Part shown: piece by piece, positions 27,028 through 36,036 of the stretch
Layout of the letters: every line of letters begins with the position of its first letter
How positions within the stretch are numbered: position 1 is the first letter of the stretch
DNA from: an uncultured Pelagibacteraceae bacterium
GTDB lineage: Bacteria > Pseudomonadota > Alphaproteobacteria > Pelagibacterales > Pelagibacteraceae
Direction: 5' to 3'
NCBI GenBank assembly: GCA_902544135.1
Contig: CACCBF010000002.1
Span: 104,596 to 168,595, forward strand
Length of the DNA: 64,000 nt
The notes under the pieces: generated by a model
What the model was told of the DNA's origin: nothing
The model's database searches: none
Seen by the model: only the letters and a program-made list of their open reading frames with translations
Made by a program: the position numbers and the translations under genes

Positions 27028-27764
27028 TTATTCTCTTTTATATAAATCTCTTCAAAAAGATCATCTTGTTTTATTCTTAAATTTCCCTCTTTAACTAATT
27101 CTAATGAACCAGCAAAAATTCCAGCCGTTCCAGTGCTTTTAAACTTTTTTTCATTTTTAAAATTTTTTGGTATCAAATCATCTAATTTCTTCCAATCTAA
27201 GAGCTTACCAAAAAAATCTCTGATTGTTTTTATACCGTCTTCAGTTGTAAAAACTGGAAGTCTTGGGATATTAATTTTTTGAAAATCTTTTGTCATTAAA
27301 ATAGAGGAGTATGTTTTTAAAAGGTCAAATAAACTGATATTATATTCACTATTATAAATTGGTTTTATTCCAGCCTTCATGCCTCTTGTTCTGATCTCTT
27401 TTCCAAGACGTTTACGCTTAAGCATTTGATCTGACAATAATCTTATTAATTCTAATTTTTTAAGTTGTAATTTTAATTTTTCAGCAACTTCTTGAAGTTT
27501 GAACTCTTCCTCCGGAGAGCTTGGTAATAATAATTTTGATTTTAGGTAAGCTAACCATGTTGCCATTAACAAATATTCAGAAGCTGTCTCTAAATTTAAA
27601 TTTGTTTCATTTTTAATATAATCATTAAATTGATCTGCTAATTTAGTTATTGATATTTTTTCTAAATTTACTTTTTGAGCTTTTGCAAGATCTAATAAAA
27701 CATCTAGTGGACCATTATAATTTTCAATTTGAACGTTAAAAAATTCAGAATCGTTGAAAGACAT
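27024..27764 (-). CDS. scpA: Segregation and condensation protein A
   Basis: Kleisin subunit that bridges the Smc heads. 246 aa. The N-terminal motif NYNGPLDVLLDLAKAQKVNL (family Y-x-GPLDLLLxLI-x-x-x-K-x-D/N) is clear, followed by EYLLMATWLAYLKSKLLLP. The C-terminal winged-helix end is shorter and less obvious. nagZ ends upstream with a 9-base gap. Confidence 0.94.
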   Translation of the reverse strand: MSFNDSEFFNVQIENYNGPLDVLLDLAKAQKVNLEKISITKLADQFNDYIKNETNLNLETASEYLLMATWLAYLKSKLLLPSSPEEEFKLQEVAEKLKLQLKKLELIRLLSDQMLKRKRLGKEIRTRGMKAGIKPIYNSEYNISLFDLLKTYSSILMTKDFQKINIPRLPVFTTEDGIKTIRDFFGKLLDWKKLDDLIPKNFKNEKKFKSTGTAGIFAGSLELVKEGNLRIKQDDLFEEIYIKENK

Positions 27765-27773
27765 ATGCCAATA

Positions 27774-28721
27774 TTATCTTAAAATATTGTAAAAATGTGA
27801 TGTTTTTTTTATTATAAATTTACTTATTAAAGGTGAGTTTTTACCAACAATTTCCATTTCTTTTAATTTACCATTGCAATGTAACGCTAAATTACAACCA
27901 GCTTTAAAAGTATCAATTGTATTTATTTTGAGACCCTTTTTAAGGCTCTTCATAGATAAATCATCAGAAATTAGGAGATTTTTAAAACCTATTTTTTTTC
28001 TAATAATATTTATCATTTTTCTAGAATGAGTGACTGTATTGTCTTTATCAATTTGATTAAAAATCAAATGACCAGTCATTGCAAAAAAAGAATTTTTATT
28101 TTTAAAAGCTTTAAAATCATTTTTTAAAAGATATTGAAGTGATTTATTAATATATGGAGTAGAAAAATGGCTATCAACTTTAGCAAGACCATGCCCAGGT
28201 ATGTGCTTTATAATAGTGCCAATAGAGTTTTCTTTATAAGTTTGAATGCATATATCACCAATTTTAGAGACAATATTAGGATCTCTTGAAAAGGATCTGT
28301 CTCCAATTAGTTTACTGGAACCACTAATTTTAAGATCTAACACTGGAACAGAATTGATGTTTATTCCTAGTTCTTTTAATAAATATGATGTTTTATCTAT
28401 AAAAATTTTAAAATAGATATCAAAATCTTTTTTATTTTTAACATATTTTTTTCCAAAAAAGTCAGAGGTCAAATTCTTAAAAGAGATGATATTTTCTAAT
28501 CTGCTTACACGTCCACCCTCTTGATCAATCATTATAGGATATTTCTTGTCATCGAAAATATTTCTTATTTTTGAAGTTAGTTTTTTAGTTTGATTTAAAT
28601 TCTTGATATTTCTAGTAAATAAAATAATCCCCCATGGTTTGTATTTTTTTAAAAAAAGTTGTTCCTTTGAACTAATTTCAGTCGATTTAAGACCAACTAT
28701 AAATGCTCTACGATTATTCAT
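27774..28721 (-). CDS. nagZ: Beta-N-acetylhexosaminidase (murein recycling)
   Basis: GH3-family cytosolic enzyme that removes GlcNAc from anhydro-muropeptides. 315 aa. MIDQEGGRVSRLEN is the active-site entry, KHIPGHGLAKVDSHFSTP carries the His of the catalytic His/Asp dyad (family KHFPGHG...DSH), and LLISDDLSMKSL holds the nucleophile Asp (family SDDLxM). It lies between the small membrane protein and scpA, as in other alphaproteobacteria. Confidence 0.95.
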   Translation of the reverse strand: MNNRRAFIVGLKSTEISSKEQLFLKKYKPWGIILFTRNIKNLNQTKKLTSKIRNIFDDKKYPIMIDQEGGRVSRLENIISFKNLTSDFFGKKYVKNKKDFDIYFKIFIDKTSYLLKELGININSVPVLDLKISGSSKLIGDRSFSRDPNIVSKIGDICIQTYKENSIGTIIKHIPGHGLAKVDSHFSTPYINKSLQYLLKNDFKAFKNKNSFFAMTGHLIFNQIDKDNTVTHSRKMINIIRKKIGFKNLLISDDLSMKSLKKGLKINTIDTFKAGCNLALHCNGKLKEMEIVGKNSPLISKFIIKKTSHFYNILR

Positions 28722-28974
28722 TACTTTCTAACAATTTCCAAAAATTATATTTTTTTTTATTGGATTTGGTCTCTTCAACATATTCAATTATATTTTGAGT
28801 ATCGCTTTTTAAAACTGGTAATTTTTTTACATAATTATTTATTTTTGTATCGATATTGTTCAATGATCTATATGATTTTTTTTTATTTTCATCAGAAAAA
28901 TAATATCGAATAGTAAAAAATAAGAACAAAGAAATTAAGACAATAAATACTAAATACTTAATTTCTTTAATCAT
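28714..28974 (-). CDS. Small single-pass membrane protein in the SPOR-protein slot
   Basis: 86 aa: one N-terminal helix (IKYLVFIVLISLFLFFTIRYY, residues ~5-25), then about 60 polar residues rich in Lys, Asn and Ser, probably in the periplasm. No SPOR repeat is visible. In many alphaproteobacteria a SPOR-domain protein sits between argS and nagZ, so this may be its shrunken counterpart that kept only the anchor and linker; that is inference from position. Start overlaps the argS end by one base and stop overlaps nagZ by 8 bases, so it is surely within the operon. Confidence 0.75.
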   Translation of the reverse strand: MIKEIKYLVFIVLISLFLFFTIRYYFSDENKKKSYRSLNNIDTKINNYVKKLPVLKSDTQNIIEYVEETKSNKKKYNFWKLLESNE

Positions 28975-30707
28975 TACATTTTTTCTGGTGTTGAAACACC
29001 AATAATATTCATACCTGATTTAATTACATTGGAAATAACTTTAATAAAAATCAATTTGTCATTATCGATTTTTTTTTGTTCATTTATAAATCGTTTATCT
29101 GGATTATCTTTTCCTAAATTCCAATAAGAATGAAATAATGATGATAAATCATAAAGATAAACAGCTACTCTATGTGGCTCCAATCTATTACATGATATAT
29201 CTATACATTTTGGCCATTCAGCTATTTTTTTTAAAATCTGGATTTCATCATTTGAATATCTAAAATCATAACTATCAATATCTAATTCAGAACTTAAATC
29301 TTTATTTAAATGTCTAAATACAGAAGCTATTCTTGCATAAGCATATTGTACATAATACAAAGGATTTTCTTTTGACTTCTCCACTACATTGTCAAAATCG
29401 AAATCTAATTCTACATCACTACTTCTATTTAACATTATAAATCTAGTAGCATCTTTGCCGACTTCACCTATTAGATCATCTACAGTAATATAGTCACCTT
29501 TTCTTTTTGACATTTTAAAAGGTTTTTTATCCTTTATAAGTTTTACGAGTTGACTTACTTTGCAAATTAATTTTATCTTTGAGTTAGACAAAGCATCAAC
29601 AGAGGATGAAATTCTTTTAATATACCCAGCGTGATCAGCACCTAAAATATTTATTAAACAATCAAACTTTCTGTCTAATTTATTTTTATGATAAGCTACA
29701 TCGCTTGCAAAATAAGTCCATGAACCATCACTTTTTTGTAATGCTCTATCTTTATCATCACCAAAATCAGTTGATTTAAAAAGAAGCTGTTCTCTCTCCT
29801 CCCAATTATTTTTATCCTCTCCGATTGGTGCTTTAATCTTACCTGTATAAACAAAATTATTCTCTTTAAGCGTTTGAACAACTTTTTCTACTTCTTTATT
29901 AGAAACTAATTTTTTCTCACTGACAAAACTATCATGATTAATTCCAAGACTATTAAGATTTTTTTTAATTAGATTTAATGCCTCTGCAATTGACAAAATA
30001 GTTAGATTTTCAGAAATACTTTCAAAATTTTCAAAGTTTAGGTCTTTATTTGATTTTATAATATTTTGAGCAAAATCTTTTATATAATCGCCTGGATATA
30101 AGTTTTCATCATTAGACGGGAAGTTCTCCTTAAATTTTATTTCTCTAATTCTAAAATAAACTGATTTTGTAAAATTAATTATTTGATTACCATAATCATT
30201 TACATAGTATTCTTTTGTTACCTTATGATTATTGTACTGTAACAAATTTGCCGTTACGTCACCTAAAATAGCACCTCGACAGTGACCTACGTGTAATGGT
30301 CCAGTCGGATTGGCAGATACAAATTCTATCAAATAATTTATTTTTTTTTCTTTTTTATTTACTCCAAAACTTTTGTAATTTTCGATAACGTCTTTTATAA
30401 AATCTGTCCAAAATATTGGTTTAAACTTAATATTAATAAAACCAGGCTTTTCAATTGATATCCTTTCAATTTGCTTATCATTATCACTTAAAATTGGAGA
30501 TAAAATTTCAGCAATATCATTGGGTGTCTTTTTATTAATCTTTGCTAAGAACATTGCTACATTAGTTGAAATATCACTATCAAACTTAACTGGTGGAATT
30601 TCAGTGGTAATTCCTTCCAAATTCTGAGGCAAAATAATCTTATTTTGTTTAGACAAATCGTTAAGTATGTCTTTTATTTTAATCAGATATAGATCAAAAA
30701 TATTCAT
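28974..30707 (-). CDS. argS: Arginyl-tRNA synthetase
   Basis: Class I synthetase for arginine. 577 aa. The N-terminal add-1 domain is followed by the HIGH-type motif SANPTGPLHVGHCRGA and the KMSKS-type motif KMSKRKGD. LGADHAGYIKRI is a further family landmark, and the DALR anticodon-binding domain fills the C-terminal ~120 residues (YAYARIASVFRHL). Its ATG overlaps the dgt stop by 4 bases. Confidence 0.97.
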   Translation of the reverse strand: MNIFDLYLIKIKDILNDLSKQNKIILPQNLEGITTEIPPVKFDSDISTNVAMFLAKINKKTPNDIAEILSPILSDNDKQIERISIEKPGFINIKFKPIFWTDFIKDVIENYKSFGVNKKEKKINYLIEFVSANPTGPLHVGHCRGAILGDVTANLLQYNNHKVTKEYYVNDYGNQIINFTKSVYFRIREIKFKENFPSNDENLYPGDYIKDFAQNIIKSNKDLNFENFESISENLTILSIAEALNLIKKNLNSLGINHDSFVSEKKLVSNKEVEKVVQTLKENNFVYTGKIKAPIGEDKNNWEEREQLLFKSTDFGDDKDRALQKSDGSWTYFASDVAYHKNKLDRKFDCLINILGADHAGYIKRISSSVDALSNSKIKLICKVSQLVKLIKDKKPFKMSKRKGDYITVDDLIGEVGKDATRFIMLNRSSDVELDFDFDNVVEKSKENPLYYVQYAYARIASVFRHLNKDLSSELDIDSYDFRYSNDEIQILKKIAEWPKCIDISCNRLEPHRVAVYLYDLSSLFHSYWNLGKDNPDKRFINEQKKIDNDKLIFIKVISNVIKSGMNIIGVSTPEKM

Positions 30708-31822
30708 TTTAAATCTTTATATAAATTAATAGCATATCTATCAGTCATCCCAGATATAAAATCAGAAATTGCTCTAAATTTATCAACAGTGAGCTCTTTT
30801 CTTGAAATAAATTTTTTTGGATTTTTTGTAATCATTTCAAAAAGTTTTTTGATAATATATTTTCCTCTATTATTTTTTTTCAAGACATTTTTGTTATTGT
30901 ACATTTTTGATTTTAGGAAAAATCTAATCTCATAATCCGAATTCTTTATTTTGTCAGAAAAATCTACAGTTAGATCTTTTGTTTTTTTTATATCTTTAGA
31001 TTCTTTAATTCTATTTTTTTTTAAATTTTTTAAGGTATTAGATATTAAGTCTTTTATCATTATATCAATTGAATCTCTTATGATCTGATATACTGCGATA
31101 TCATAGTTATATCTATTTATTTTTCTTTTATATTTTTTATAAATGTTTTTAAAAAAATCTATTTCAACTAACTCCTCAATTGAAAATAAATTAGCCTTAA
31201 GTCCATCTTGTATGTCATGATTATTATAAGCAATATCGTCTGAAATAGCTGCAATTTGAGCTTCTAATGGTGGATATGTTTTAAAATTAATTAAATTCTT
31301 AAATTTTTTTGTGCCTATTAAATCATTTACTAAATTTAAGTCCACCACTGGCCCATTGTGTTTTAAAAGGCCCTCCAAGGTCTCAATTGATAAATTTAGA
31401 CCATTAAATTTCATATATTTATTTTCTAAGAACATCACAATTCTCAATGTTTGCAAATTATGATCAAACCCACCGTGATCAGCCATGCAATCATTCAAAG
31501 ACTCCTCGCCTGCATGACCAAACGGAGTGTGGCCTAAGTCGTGCGCCAAACTTAAGGTCTCTGTTAGGTCCTCATTTAAATTGAAATAACGTGCTATAGA
31601 CCGTGCAATTTGAGATACTTCCATTGAATGAGTTATACGAGTTCGATAATGATCACCCTCTGTATTTACAAATACTTGGGTCTTATGTTTTAATCTTCTA
31701 AATGAAGCGCTATGTATAATTCGATCTCGATCTCTTTGAAATGGAGATCTGTATTTTGAGGGTGTTTCGTAAAATATTCTACCCTTACTTTTGAATAACC
31801 CTAGCTTTGAGTAATTTTTCAT
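30704..31822 (-). CDS. dgt: dGTPase-like deoxynucleoside triphosphohydrolase
   Basis: HD-domain metal enzyme that hydrolyses dNTPs to deoxynucleoside and triphosphate. 372 aa. The N-terminal RSPFQRDRDRIIHSASFRRLKHKTQV is the family signature, split here as SPFQRDRDRI and SFRRLKHKTQVF. Metal ligands: H in RITHSMEV, HD in SLAHDLGHTPFGHAGE, and D in ISDDIAYNNHD. First gene of the dgt-argS-nagZ-scp-tat run, divergent from erpA across a 50-bp gap that must hold both promoters. Confidence 0.94.
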   Translation of the reverse strand: MKNYSKLGLFKSKGRIFYETPSKYRSPFQRDRDRIIHSASFRRLKHKTQVFVNTEGDHYRTRITHSMEVSQIARSIARYFNLNEDLTETLSLAHDLGHTPFGHAGEESLNDCMADHGGFDHNLQTLRIVMFLENKYMKFNGLNLSIETLEGLLKHNGPVVDLNLVNDLIGTKKFKNLINFKTYPPLEAQIAAISDDIAYNNHDIQDGLKANLFSIEELVEIDFFKNIYKKYKRKINRYNYDIAVYQIIRDSIDIMIKDLISNTLKNLKKNRIKESKDIKKTKDLTVDFSDKIKNSDYEIRFFLKSKMYNNKNVLKKNNRGKYIIKKLFEMITKNPKKFISRKELTVDKFRAISDFISGMTDRYAINLYKDLK

Positions 31823-31872
31823 CCTTTAAAATATAAATTTTAGTATTATATTACTAATATCAGTGATCAATT

Positions 31873-32190
31873 ATGATTAAAGAAATTAAATTTACCGATA
31901 AAGCACTAAAACAGATAAATGTTCTTTTATCTAAAAAAGATAAAGGCTCTTTTTTTAGAATCGCTATCAAAGGTGGTGGTTGCTCGGGTTTTCAATACGA
32001 ATTTACTTTTGACAAAGAAAAAAATGATGACGATTTAAATTATCAAAATATTTTAATTGATAAAACTTCAGCAGATTTACTCAAAGGATCTGAGGTTGAT
32101 TATGTCTCTGAATTAATTGGTGAGCAATTTAAGATTAATAATCCACAAACAAAATCATCTTGTGGTTGTGGTGTCTCCTTTTCACTTTAA
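31873..32190 (+). CDS. erpA: Iron-sulfur cluster insertion protein (A-type)
   Basis: A-type carrier that delivers Fe-S clusters to target proteins. 105 aa. Three cluster-binding cysteines are present: C37 in GGGCSGFQY, and C97 and C99 in SSCGCGVSF. Placement divergent from dgt and before xth matches the alphaproteobacterial ErpA. Its stop TAA shares a base with the xth ATG (TAATG). Confidence 0.92.
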   Translation: MIKEIKFTDKALKQINVLLSKKDKGSFFRIAIKGGGCSGFQYEFTFDKEKNDDDLNYQNILIDKTSADLLKGSEVDYVSELIGEQFKINNPQTKSSCGCGVSFSL

Positions 32191-32966
32191 TGATAATCTC
32201 ATCATGGAATGTAAATTCTGTTAGGGCTAGAATTGAAAATATAAAAAGTTATTTACTAAAATATAAGCCTGATATCTTGATGATGCAGGAAATTAAAACC
32301 GAGGACTTAAATTTTCCTTATGACGATTTTTCATCTATGGATTATGAAAGCCATGTATTTGGTCAAAAAAGTTACAATGGCGTAGCAATTATTTCTAAAG
32401 GGAAATTAAAGAATATCAGAAAAGACCTGATTAAAGATAAACTAAAACAATCAAGAATAATTTCTGCTGAAATGGAATATAAGAAAAAAAATATCCAAAT
32501 AATCAATATTTACACTCCTAATGGTAATCCAGTCGACACTGAAAAGTATGATTATAAAAAAAAATGGCTCAATGACTTAATTAAGCAACTAAAAAATTTA
32601 AGTAAAAAAAATCAAAATATTATTTTGGCTGGGGATTTTAACATAATACCATCAGCGGAAGATGTATATAATCCTAAAAGTTTTGAAGATGATGCCTTGT
32701 TTAGATTAGAAATTAGAAAAAAATTGAGAGAAATGATTAATCTAGGTTTTAATGATGTCTATAGACATTTTTATGATACCAAAGAAGGTTATACTTTTTG
32801 GGACTATATGAGAGGTGCTTGGCAAAAAAATAACGGAATGAGAATAGACCATTTTTTAGTTTCAAATTCTTTGATAGACAATATTAAAAGTATCAATATT
32901 AATAAAGACCCTAGAGGACGAGAAAAGCCATCAGACCACACTCCTGTAGAAATAACTTTGGCTTAA
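32190..32966 (+). CDS. xth: Exodeoxyribonuclease III
   Basis: AP endonuclease and 3'-5' exonuclease of base excision repair. 258 aa from the ATG at 32190. The frame is open further upstream to 32160, but that stretch reads the end of erpA in another frame, and the true family start is MIISSWNVNSVRARI. Catalytic motifs: LMMQEIKT (metal-binding Glu), GDFNIIPSAEDVYNP, and SDHTPVEI with the catalytic Asp-His pair; RIDHFLVS is also conserved. Stop shares TTAA with znuA. Confidence 0.96.
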   Translation: MIISSWNVNSVRARIENIKSYLLKYKPDILMMQEIKTEDLNFPYDDFSSMDYESHVFGQKSYNGVAIISKGKLKNIRKDLIKDKLKQSRIISAEMEYKKKNIQIINIYTPNGNPVDTEKYDYKKKWLNDLIKQLKNLSKKNQNIILAGDFNIIPSAEDVYNPKSFEDDALFRLEIRKKLREMINLGFNDVYRHFYDTKEGYTFWDYMRGAWQKNNGMRIDHFLVSNSLIDNIKSININKDPRGREKPSDHTPVEITLA

Positions 32967-33940
32967 CAACCTTTAAATGATTTTGACATGTTGCCAATCA
33001 AATCAAAATATAAATTTTTTCCTGGATCAAGTGTAGCTCCTAATGGATCTATAACACCTGTTGAAACATTGGTATCTTTTGCTACAGCTTTAATTATATC
33101 AGGATTAAATTGAGGTTCAGAAAATATACAACTCACTTTATCATGCTCTATTACTTCTCTAATTTCAGCTAATTGTTCAGCACCAGGCATAACGTCTGTA
33201 TTTACTGTAAATGCTCCAAGAATATTTATACCAAATCTTTTTTCAAAGTATTGATAAGCATCATGAAAGACTACTGATTTAAAATCTTTGTTTAATTCAG
33301 ACTTAACTTTTTTTGTTAATTTATCTAAATCATTATGTGCTTTCTTTAAATTTGCTTTATATGTAGAAGCGTTTTTCTGATCTTTTTCTATCAGATGTTC
33401 AGCCATCTCACTTAAAATTATTTTTGCGTTAATAGGGTCCAGCCAAATATGTGGATCAAATTCGCCATGAGCGTGTTCATCATGACCATGATCATCATCT
33501 TTATCTTTGTGACCATGTTCATCTTCTTTATGGCCATGATCATCATCTTTATCTTTGTGACCATGTTCATCAAAAATATTTCTTTCTCTAAATTTAAGTT
33601 TAGTTAAACCTTTAATTTCCATTAATTCAATTTTTTCAGCATCTTTCGCAATTGTTTTTAATGGTTTTTCCAAGAAATTTTCTATGTCCTCTCCTACCCA
33701 AAATATAATATCTGCATTTTGAATCATTTTTGCATGTGATGGTTTTAGAGCAAACCCATGAGGTGAAGCATAACCATCAACGATTAAATCTGGTTTAGCA
33801 ACACCATCCATTAAATAACTTGCAAGAGAATGGATTGGTTTAATTGTTGCAACTACTTTAATTTCAGCGTTTGCTGGTACAAAAATTGTTAAGAATGATA
33901 ATATTGATAAAATTAATGGTAATTTTTTTATGTTTTTCAT
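32963..33940 (-). CDS. znuA: Zinc ABC transporter substrate-binding protein
   Basis: Periplasmic zinc-binding receptor for ZnuBC. 325 aa from ATG 33938-33940. The frame is open up to 33991, but that would run through both Zur operators, and the signal peptide (KNIKKLPLILSILSFLTIF ... ANA-E) begins at this ATG. Family ligands: VATIKPIHSLA, EFDPHIWLDP and VFHDAYQYFEKRFG with its metal His. Between them lies a His/Asp-rich loop of about 40 residues built from a near-exact tandem repeat (EHGHKDKDDDHGHKED). Divergent from znuC. Expected to be induced when zinc is scarce. Confidence 0.96.
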   Translation of the reverse strand: MKNIKKLPLILSILSFLTIFVPANAEIKVVATIKPIHSLASYLMDGVAKPDLIVDGYASPHGFALKPSHAKMIQNADIIFWVGEDIENFLEKPLKTIAKDAEKIELMEIKGLTKLKFRERNIFDEHGHKDKDDDHGHKEDEHGHKDKDDDHGHDEHAHGEFDPHIWLDPINAKIILSEMAEHLIEKDQKNASTYKANLKKAHNDLDKLTKKVKSELNKDFKSVVFHDAYQYFEKRFGINILGAFTVNTDVMPGAEQLAEIREVIEHDKVSCIFSEPQFNPDIIKAVAKDTNVSTGVIDPLGATLDPGKNLYFDLIGNMSKSFKGC

Positions 33941-33957
33941 ATGTTGTATATTTGAAT

Positions 33958-33972
33958 TGTTATAATATAACA
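33958..33972. promoter_or_regulatory. Zur operator, perfect palindrome
   Basis: TGTTATAATATAACA, a perfect 15-base palindrome (arms TGTTATA/TATAACA). It matches the core of the Zur box of Gram-negative bacteria (GTTATAATATAAC, from memory). It lies 18 bases before the znuA ATG and includes a TATAAT hexamer, so bound repressor would block the promoter. With zur in the same locus the assignment is strong. Confidence 0.85.
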
Positions 33973-33975
33973 TTA

Positions 33976-33990
33976 TGTAATAATATAACA
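33976..33990. promoter_or_regulatory. Second Zur operator, one mismatch
   Basis: TGTAATAATATAACA, the same palindrome with one changed base in the left arm. Its centre is 18 bases from the first site and it ends 20 bases before the znuC ATG. Two adjacent sites, one toward each divergent gene, suggest paired Zur dimers controlling both directions. Confidence 0.8.
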
Positions 33991-34010
33991 CTTATTAGTC
34001 AAGAAATAAA

Positions 34011-34757
34011 ATGAGCACTGATCAAAATATATTGGTAAAATTAAATGATGCTGGTTTACAGTTGAACAACAAATGGTTAGTAAAAGGAGTCTCTCTACAA
34101 GTTGAAAAAGGTAAAATAGTTACTCTCATAGGCCCAAATGGATCAGGAAAAAGCACAACAGCTAAAATTGCTCTAGGTATTTACAAAAAGATTGATGGTT
34201 CTGTTGAAAAATACACTAATAAAGTTGGATATGTTCCACAGAAAATTTCAATTGATTGGACGTTACCGCTAAGAGTAAATGATTTCATGATGTTAACAGA
34301 AAGTCTTAATAAAGAGACAATAGATGAAGCTCTATCTTTAACTGGTGTCATTCATCTTAAAGATAAAAATTTAGGAGATTTATCAGGTGGTGAATTTCAA
34401 AGAGTGCTACTTGCTAGAGCTATATCAAAAAAACCTGATCTATTAGTGCTTGATGAACCAGTACAGGGAGTTGATTTTACTGGTGAAATAGCTTTATACG
34501 AACTAATTAAGAAAATTTCTGATGAATTAAGTTGTGGGATCTTATTAATTTCACACGACTTACATACAGTTATGAGTGCAACAGACCATGTTGTTTGTCT
34601 AAACGGCCATGTTTGTTGCTCAGGATCTCCAATGGATGTTGCAAAAAACAATGAGTATAAAGCCTTGTTTGGAGAACAAGCTTCTCAAATATTATCTAGA
34701 TATCAGCATAAGCACGACCATATTCATACAGATGAAGGTGAAATTAAAAAAAATTAG
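34011..34757 (+). CDS. znuC: Zinc ABC transporter ATP-binding protein
   Basis: ATPase of the zinc importer. 248 aa. Walker A GPNGSGKST at about 43-51, a Q-loop in GYVPQKISID, signature LSGGEFQRVLLARA, and Walker B LLVLDEPVQGVDF (DEPVQGVD is typical of ZnuC). The C-terminus is His-rich (YQHKHDHIHTDEGE), which may bind zinc. The stop codon TAG abuts the znuB ATG without a gap. Confidence 0.96.
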   Translation: MSTDQNILVKLNDAGLQLNNKWLVKGVSLQVEKGKIVTLIGPNGSGKSTTAKIALGIYKKIDGSVEKYTNKVGYVPQKISIDWTLPLRVNDFMMLTESLNKETIDEALSLTGVIHLKDKNLGDLSGGEFQRVLLARAISKKPDLLVLDEPVQGVDFTGEIALYELIKKISDELSCGILLISHDLHTVMSATDHVVCLNGHVCCSGSPMDVAKNNEYKALFGEQASQILSRYQHKHDHIHTDEGEIKKN

Positions 34758-35561
34758 ATGTTTGATGATTTTTTTATAAGAGCTTTGGTAGCTGGAATTG
34801 GAGTTGCCTTTGTAACAGGACCTCTTGGTTGCTTTGTCATATGGAGAAGATTATCTTATTTTGGTGACACCTTAGCTCACTCTGCTCTATTGGGAGTGAC
34901 ATTAGCTTTTACTATGGAATTTAATATTGCTATTTCAGTATTTGTTATTTCCTCAATGATAGCTTTAATTTTGATTCAACTTCAAAAAAAAACGAATTTA
35001 CCAGGTGATGCTTTACTAGGTCTTCTAGCTCATTCATCTCTAGCAGTTGGACTTGTTGTAATTGGTTTTTTAACATTCATTAGATTTGATATTATGGGAT
35101 TACTATTTGGAGATATTTTAGCAGTTTCAGTTAATGACTTGTTGATCATTTGGATTGGAGGAGCATTTATCTTATTAACTCTGAAATTTATTTGGAAGCC
35201 TTTGTTCGCTTCAACAGTAAATTATGAACTAGCAGAGGCAGAAGGATTAAATCCAGATAGAGCTAAAGCTATATTTACAATTTTAATGGCAGCAATCATC
35301 GCTATTTCAATTAAAATGGTTGGATTGTTGTTAATCACTGGGATGTTAATTATCCCTGCTGCAATGGCTAGAAATTTGTCATCAAGTCCACAGAGTATGG
35401 TTATCTATTCAATTATAGGAGGCTTGTTATCTGTAATTATAGGATTGTTTACGTCTTTAGAGTTTAATACATCTTCAGGTCCATCAATTATAACAGCAGC
35501 CTTATTATTATTCATACTTTCATTATTTAAAATAAAACAATCTATTAAATTGAAAAATTAA
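34758..35561 (+). CDS. znuB: Zinc ABC transporter permease
   Basis: Membrane channel of the zinc importer, ABC-3 family. 267 aa with about eight helices. The N-terminal FFIRALVAGIGVAFVTGPLG and RRLSYFGDTLAHSALLGV are family landmarks, and EAEGLNPDRAKAIFTILMA carries the ATPase-contact region. Followed by zur after 15 bases that hold its ribosome-binding site. Confidence 0.96.
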   Translation: MFDDFFIRALVAGIGVAFVTGPLGCFVIWRRLSYFGDTLAHSALLGVTLAFTMEFNIAISVFVISSMIALILIQLQKKTNLPGDALLGLLAHSSLAVGLVVIGFLTFIRFDIMGLLFGDILAVSVNDLLIIWIGGAFILLTLKFIWKPLFASTVNYELAEAEGLNPDRAKAIFTILMAAIIAISIKMVGLLLITGMLIIPAAMARNLSSSPQSMVIYSIIGGLLSVIIGLFTSLEFNTSSGPSIITAALLLFILSLFKIKQSIKLKN

Positions 35562-35576
35562 TGAGGAGTCTGTAAA

Positions 35577-35978
35577 ATGGAAACAATGCATAAAGAACAT
35601 ACTCTCACAAAAAATCAGCAAATTATTTTTGATTTAATTGATAAATCTCCTGAACCAATGAAAGCTTATTCAATCCTTTTTAATGTTCAAAAAAAAGGCA
35701 TTAAAGCTCCCCTACAAGTTTATCGGGCGTTAGATAAGCTAGTGGAAATAGGAAAAATTCACAAAATAGAGAGTCGAAATGCATTTATTGCGTGTCACAA
35801 TTCAAGCTGTCGAGTGGCTAAAGCTACAGCGTTTTCTATCTGTGAGATTTGTGAGAAAGTAACAGAAATAAGTAGTGCAGGTCTTTCGAAATACTTAGCT
35901 AACTTCAAAGACAAAGATGGTATGAAATATAGTAAATACAATCTTGAGTTTTTTGGATTATGTAAAAAGTGTAGATAA
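35577..35978 (+). CDS. zur: Zinc uptake regulator, Fur family
   Basis: Zinc-sensing repressor, 133 aa. The N-terminal winged helix (LTKNQQIIFDLIDKSPEPMKAYSI, split at about residue 25) is followed by VYRALDKLVEIGKIHKIES, the Fur-family recognition region. The dimer domain has CEICEKV and CKKC, the two CxxC pairs of the structural zinc site, with HNSSC before them. A ribosome-binding site (atgaggagtctgt) fixes the ATG at 35577. Likely target: the two palindromes at 33958-33990, giving autoregulation of znuCB-zur. Confidence 0.92.
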   Translation: METMHKEHTLTKNQQIIFDLIDKSPEPMKAYSILFNVQKKGIKAPLQVYRALDKLVEIGKIHKIESRNAFIACHNSSCRVAKATAFSICEICEKVTEISSAGLSKYLANFKDKDGMKYSKYNLEFFGLCKKCR

Positions 35979-36036
35979 TCCTTTATTTTAATAAATTCTT
36001 AACATAACTGAAATAATAATAATGAAAGGAAATTTT

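Noticed and set aside
32160-32189. Ten extra residues at the N-terminus of exonuclease III
   Set aside because: This stretch is the erpA coding end in another frame; the ATG at 32190 gives the conserved family start.
33470-33580. Repeated DNA that first looked like a small repeat array (CRISPR-like)
   Set aside because: It lies inside znuA in frame and encodes the His/Asp-rich zinc loop; only two units and no spacers.
33941-33991. 17-residue N-terminal extension of ZnuA
   Set aside because: The frame is open to 33991, but it would run through both Zur palindromes and precede a normal signal peptide that begins at the ATG 33938-33940.
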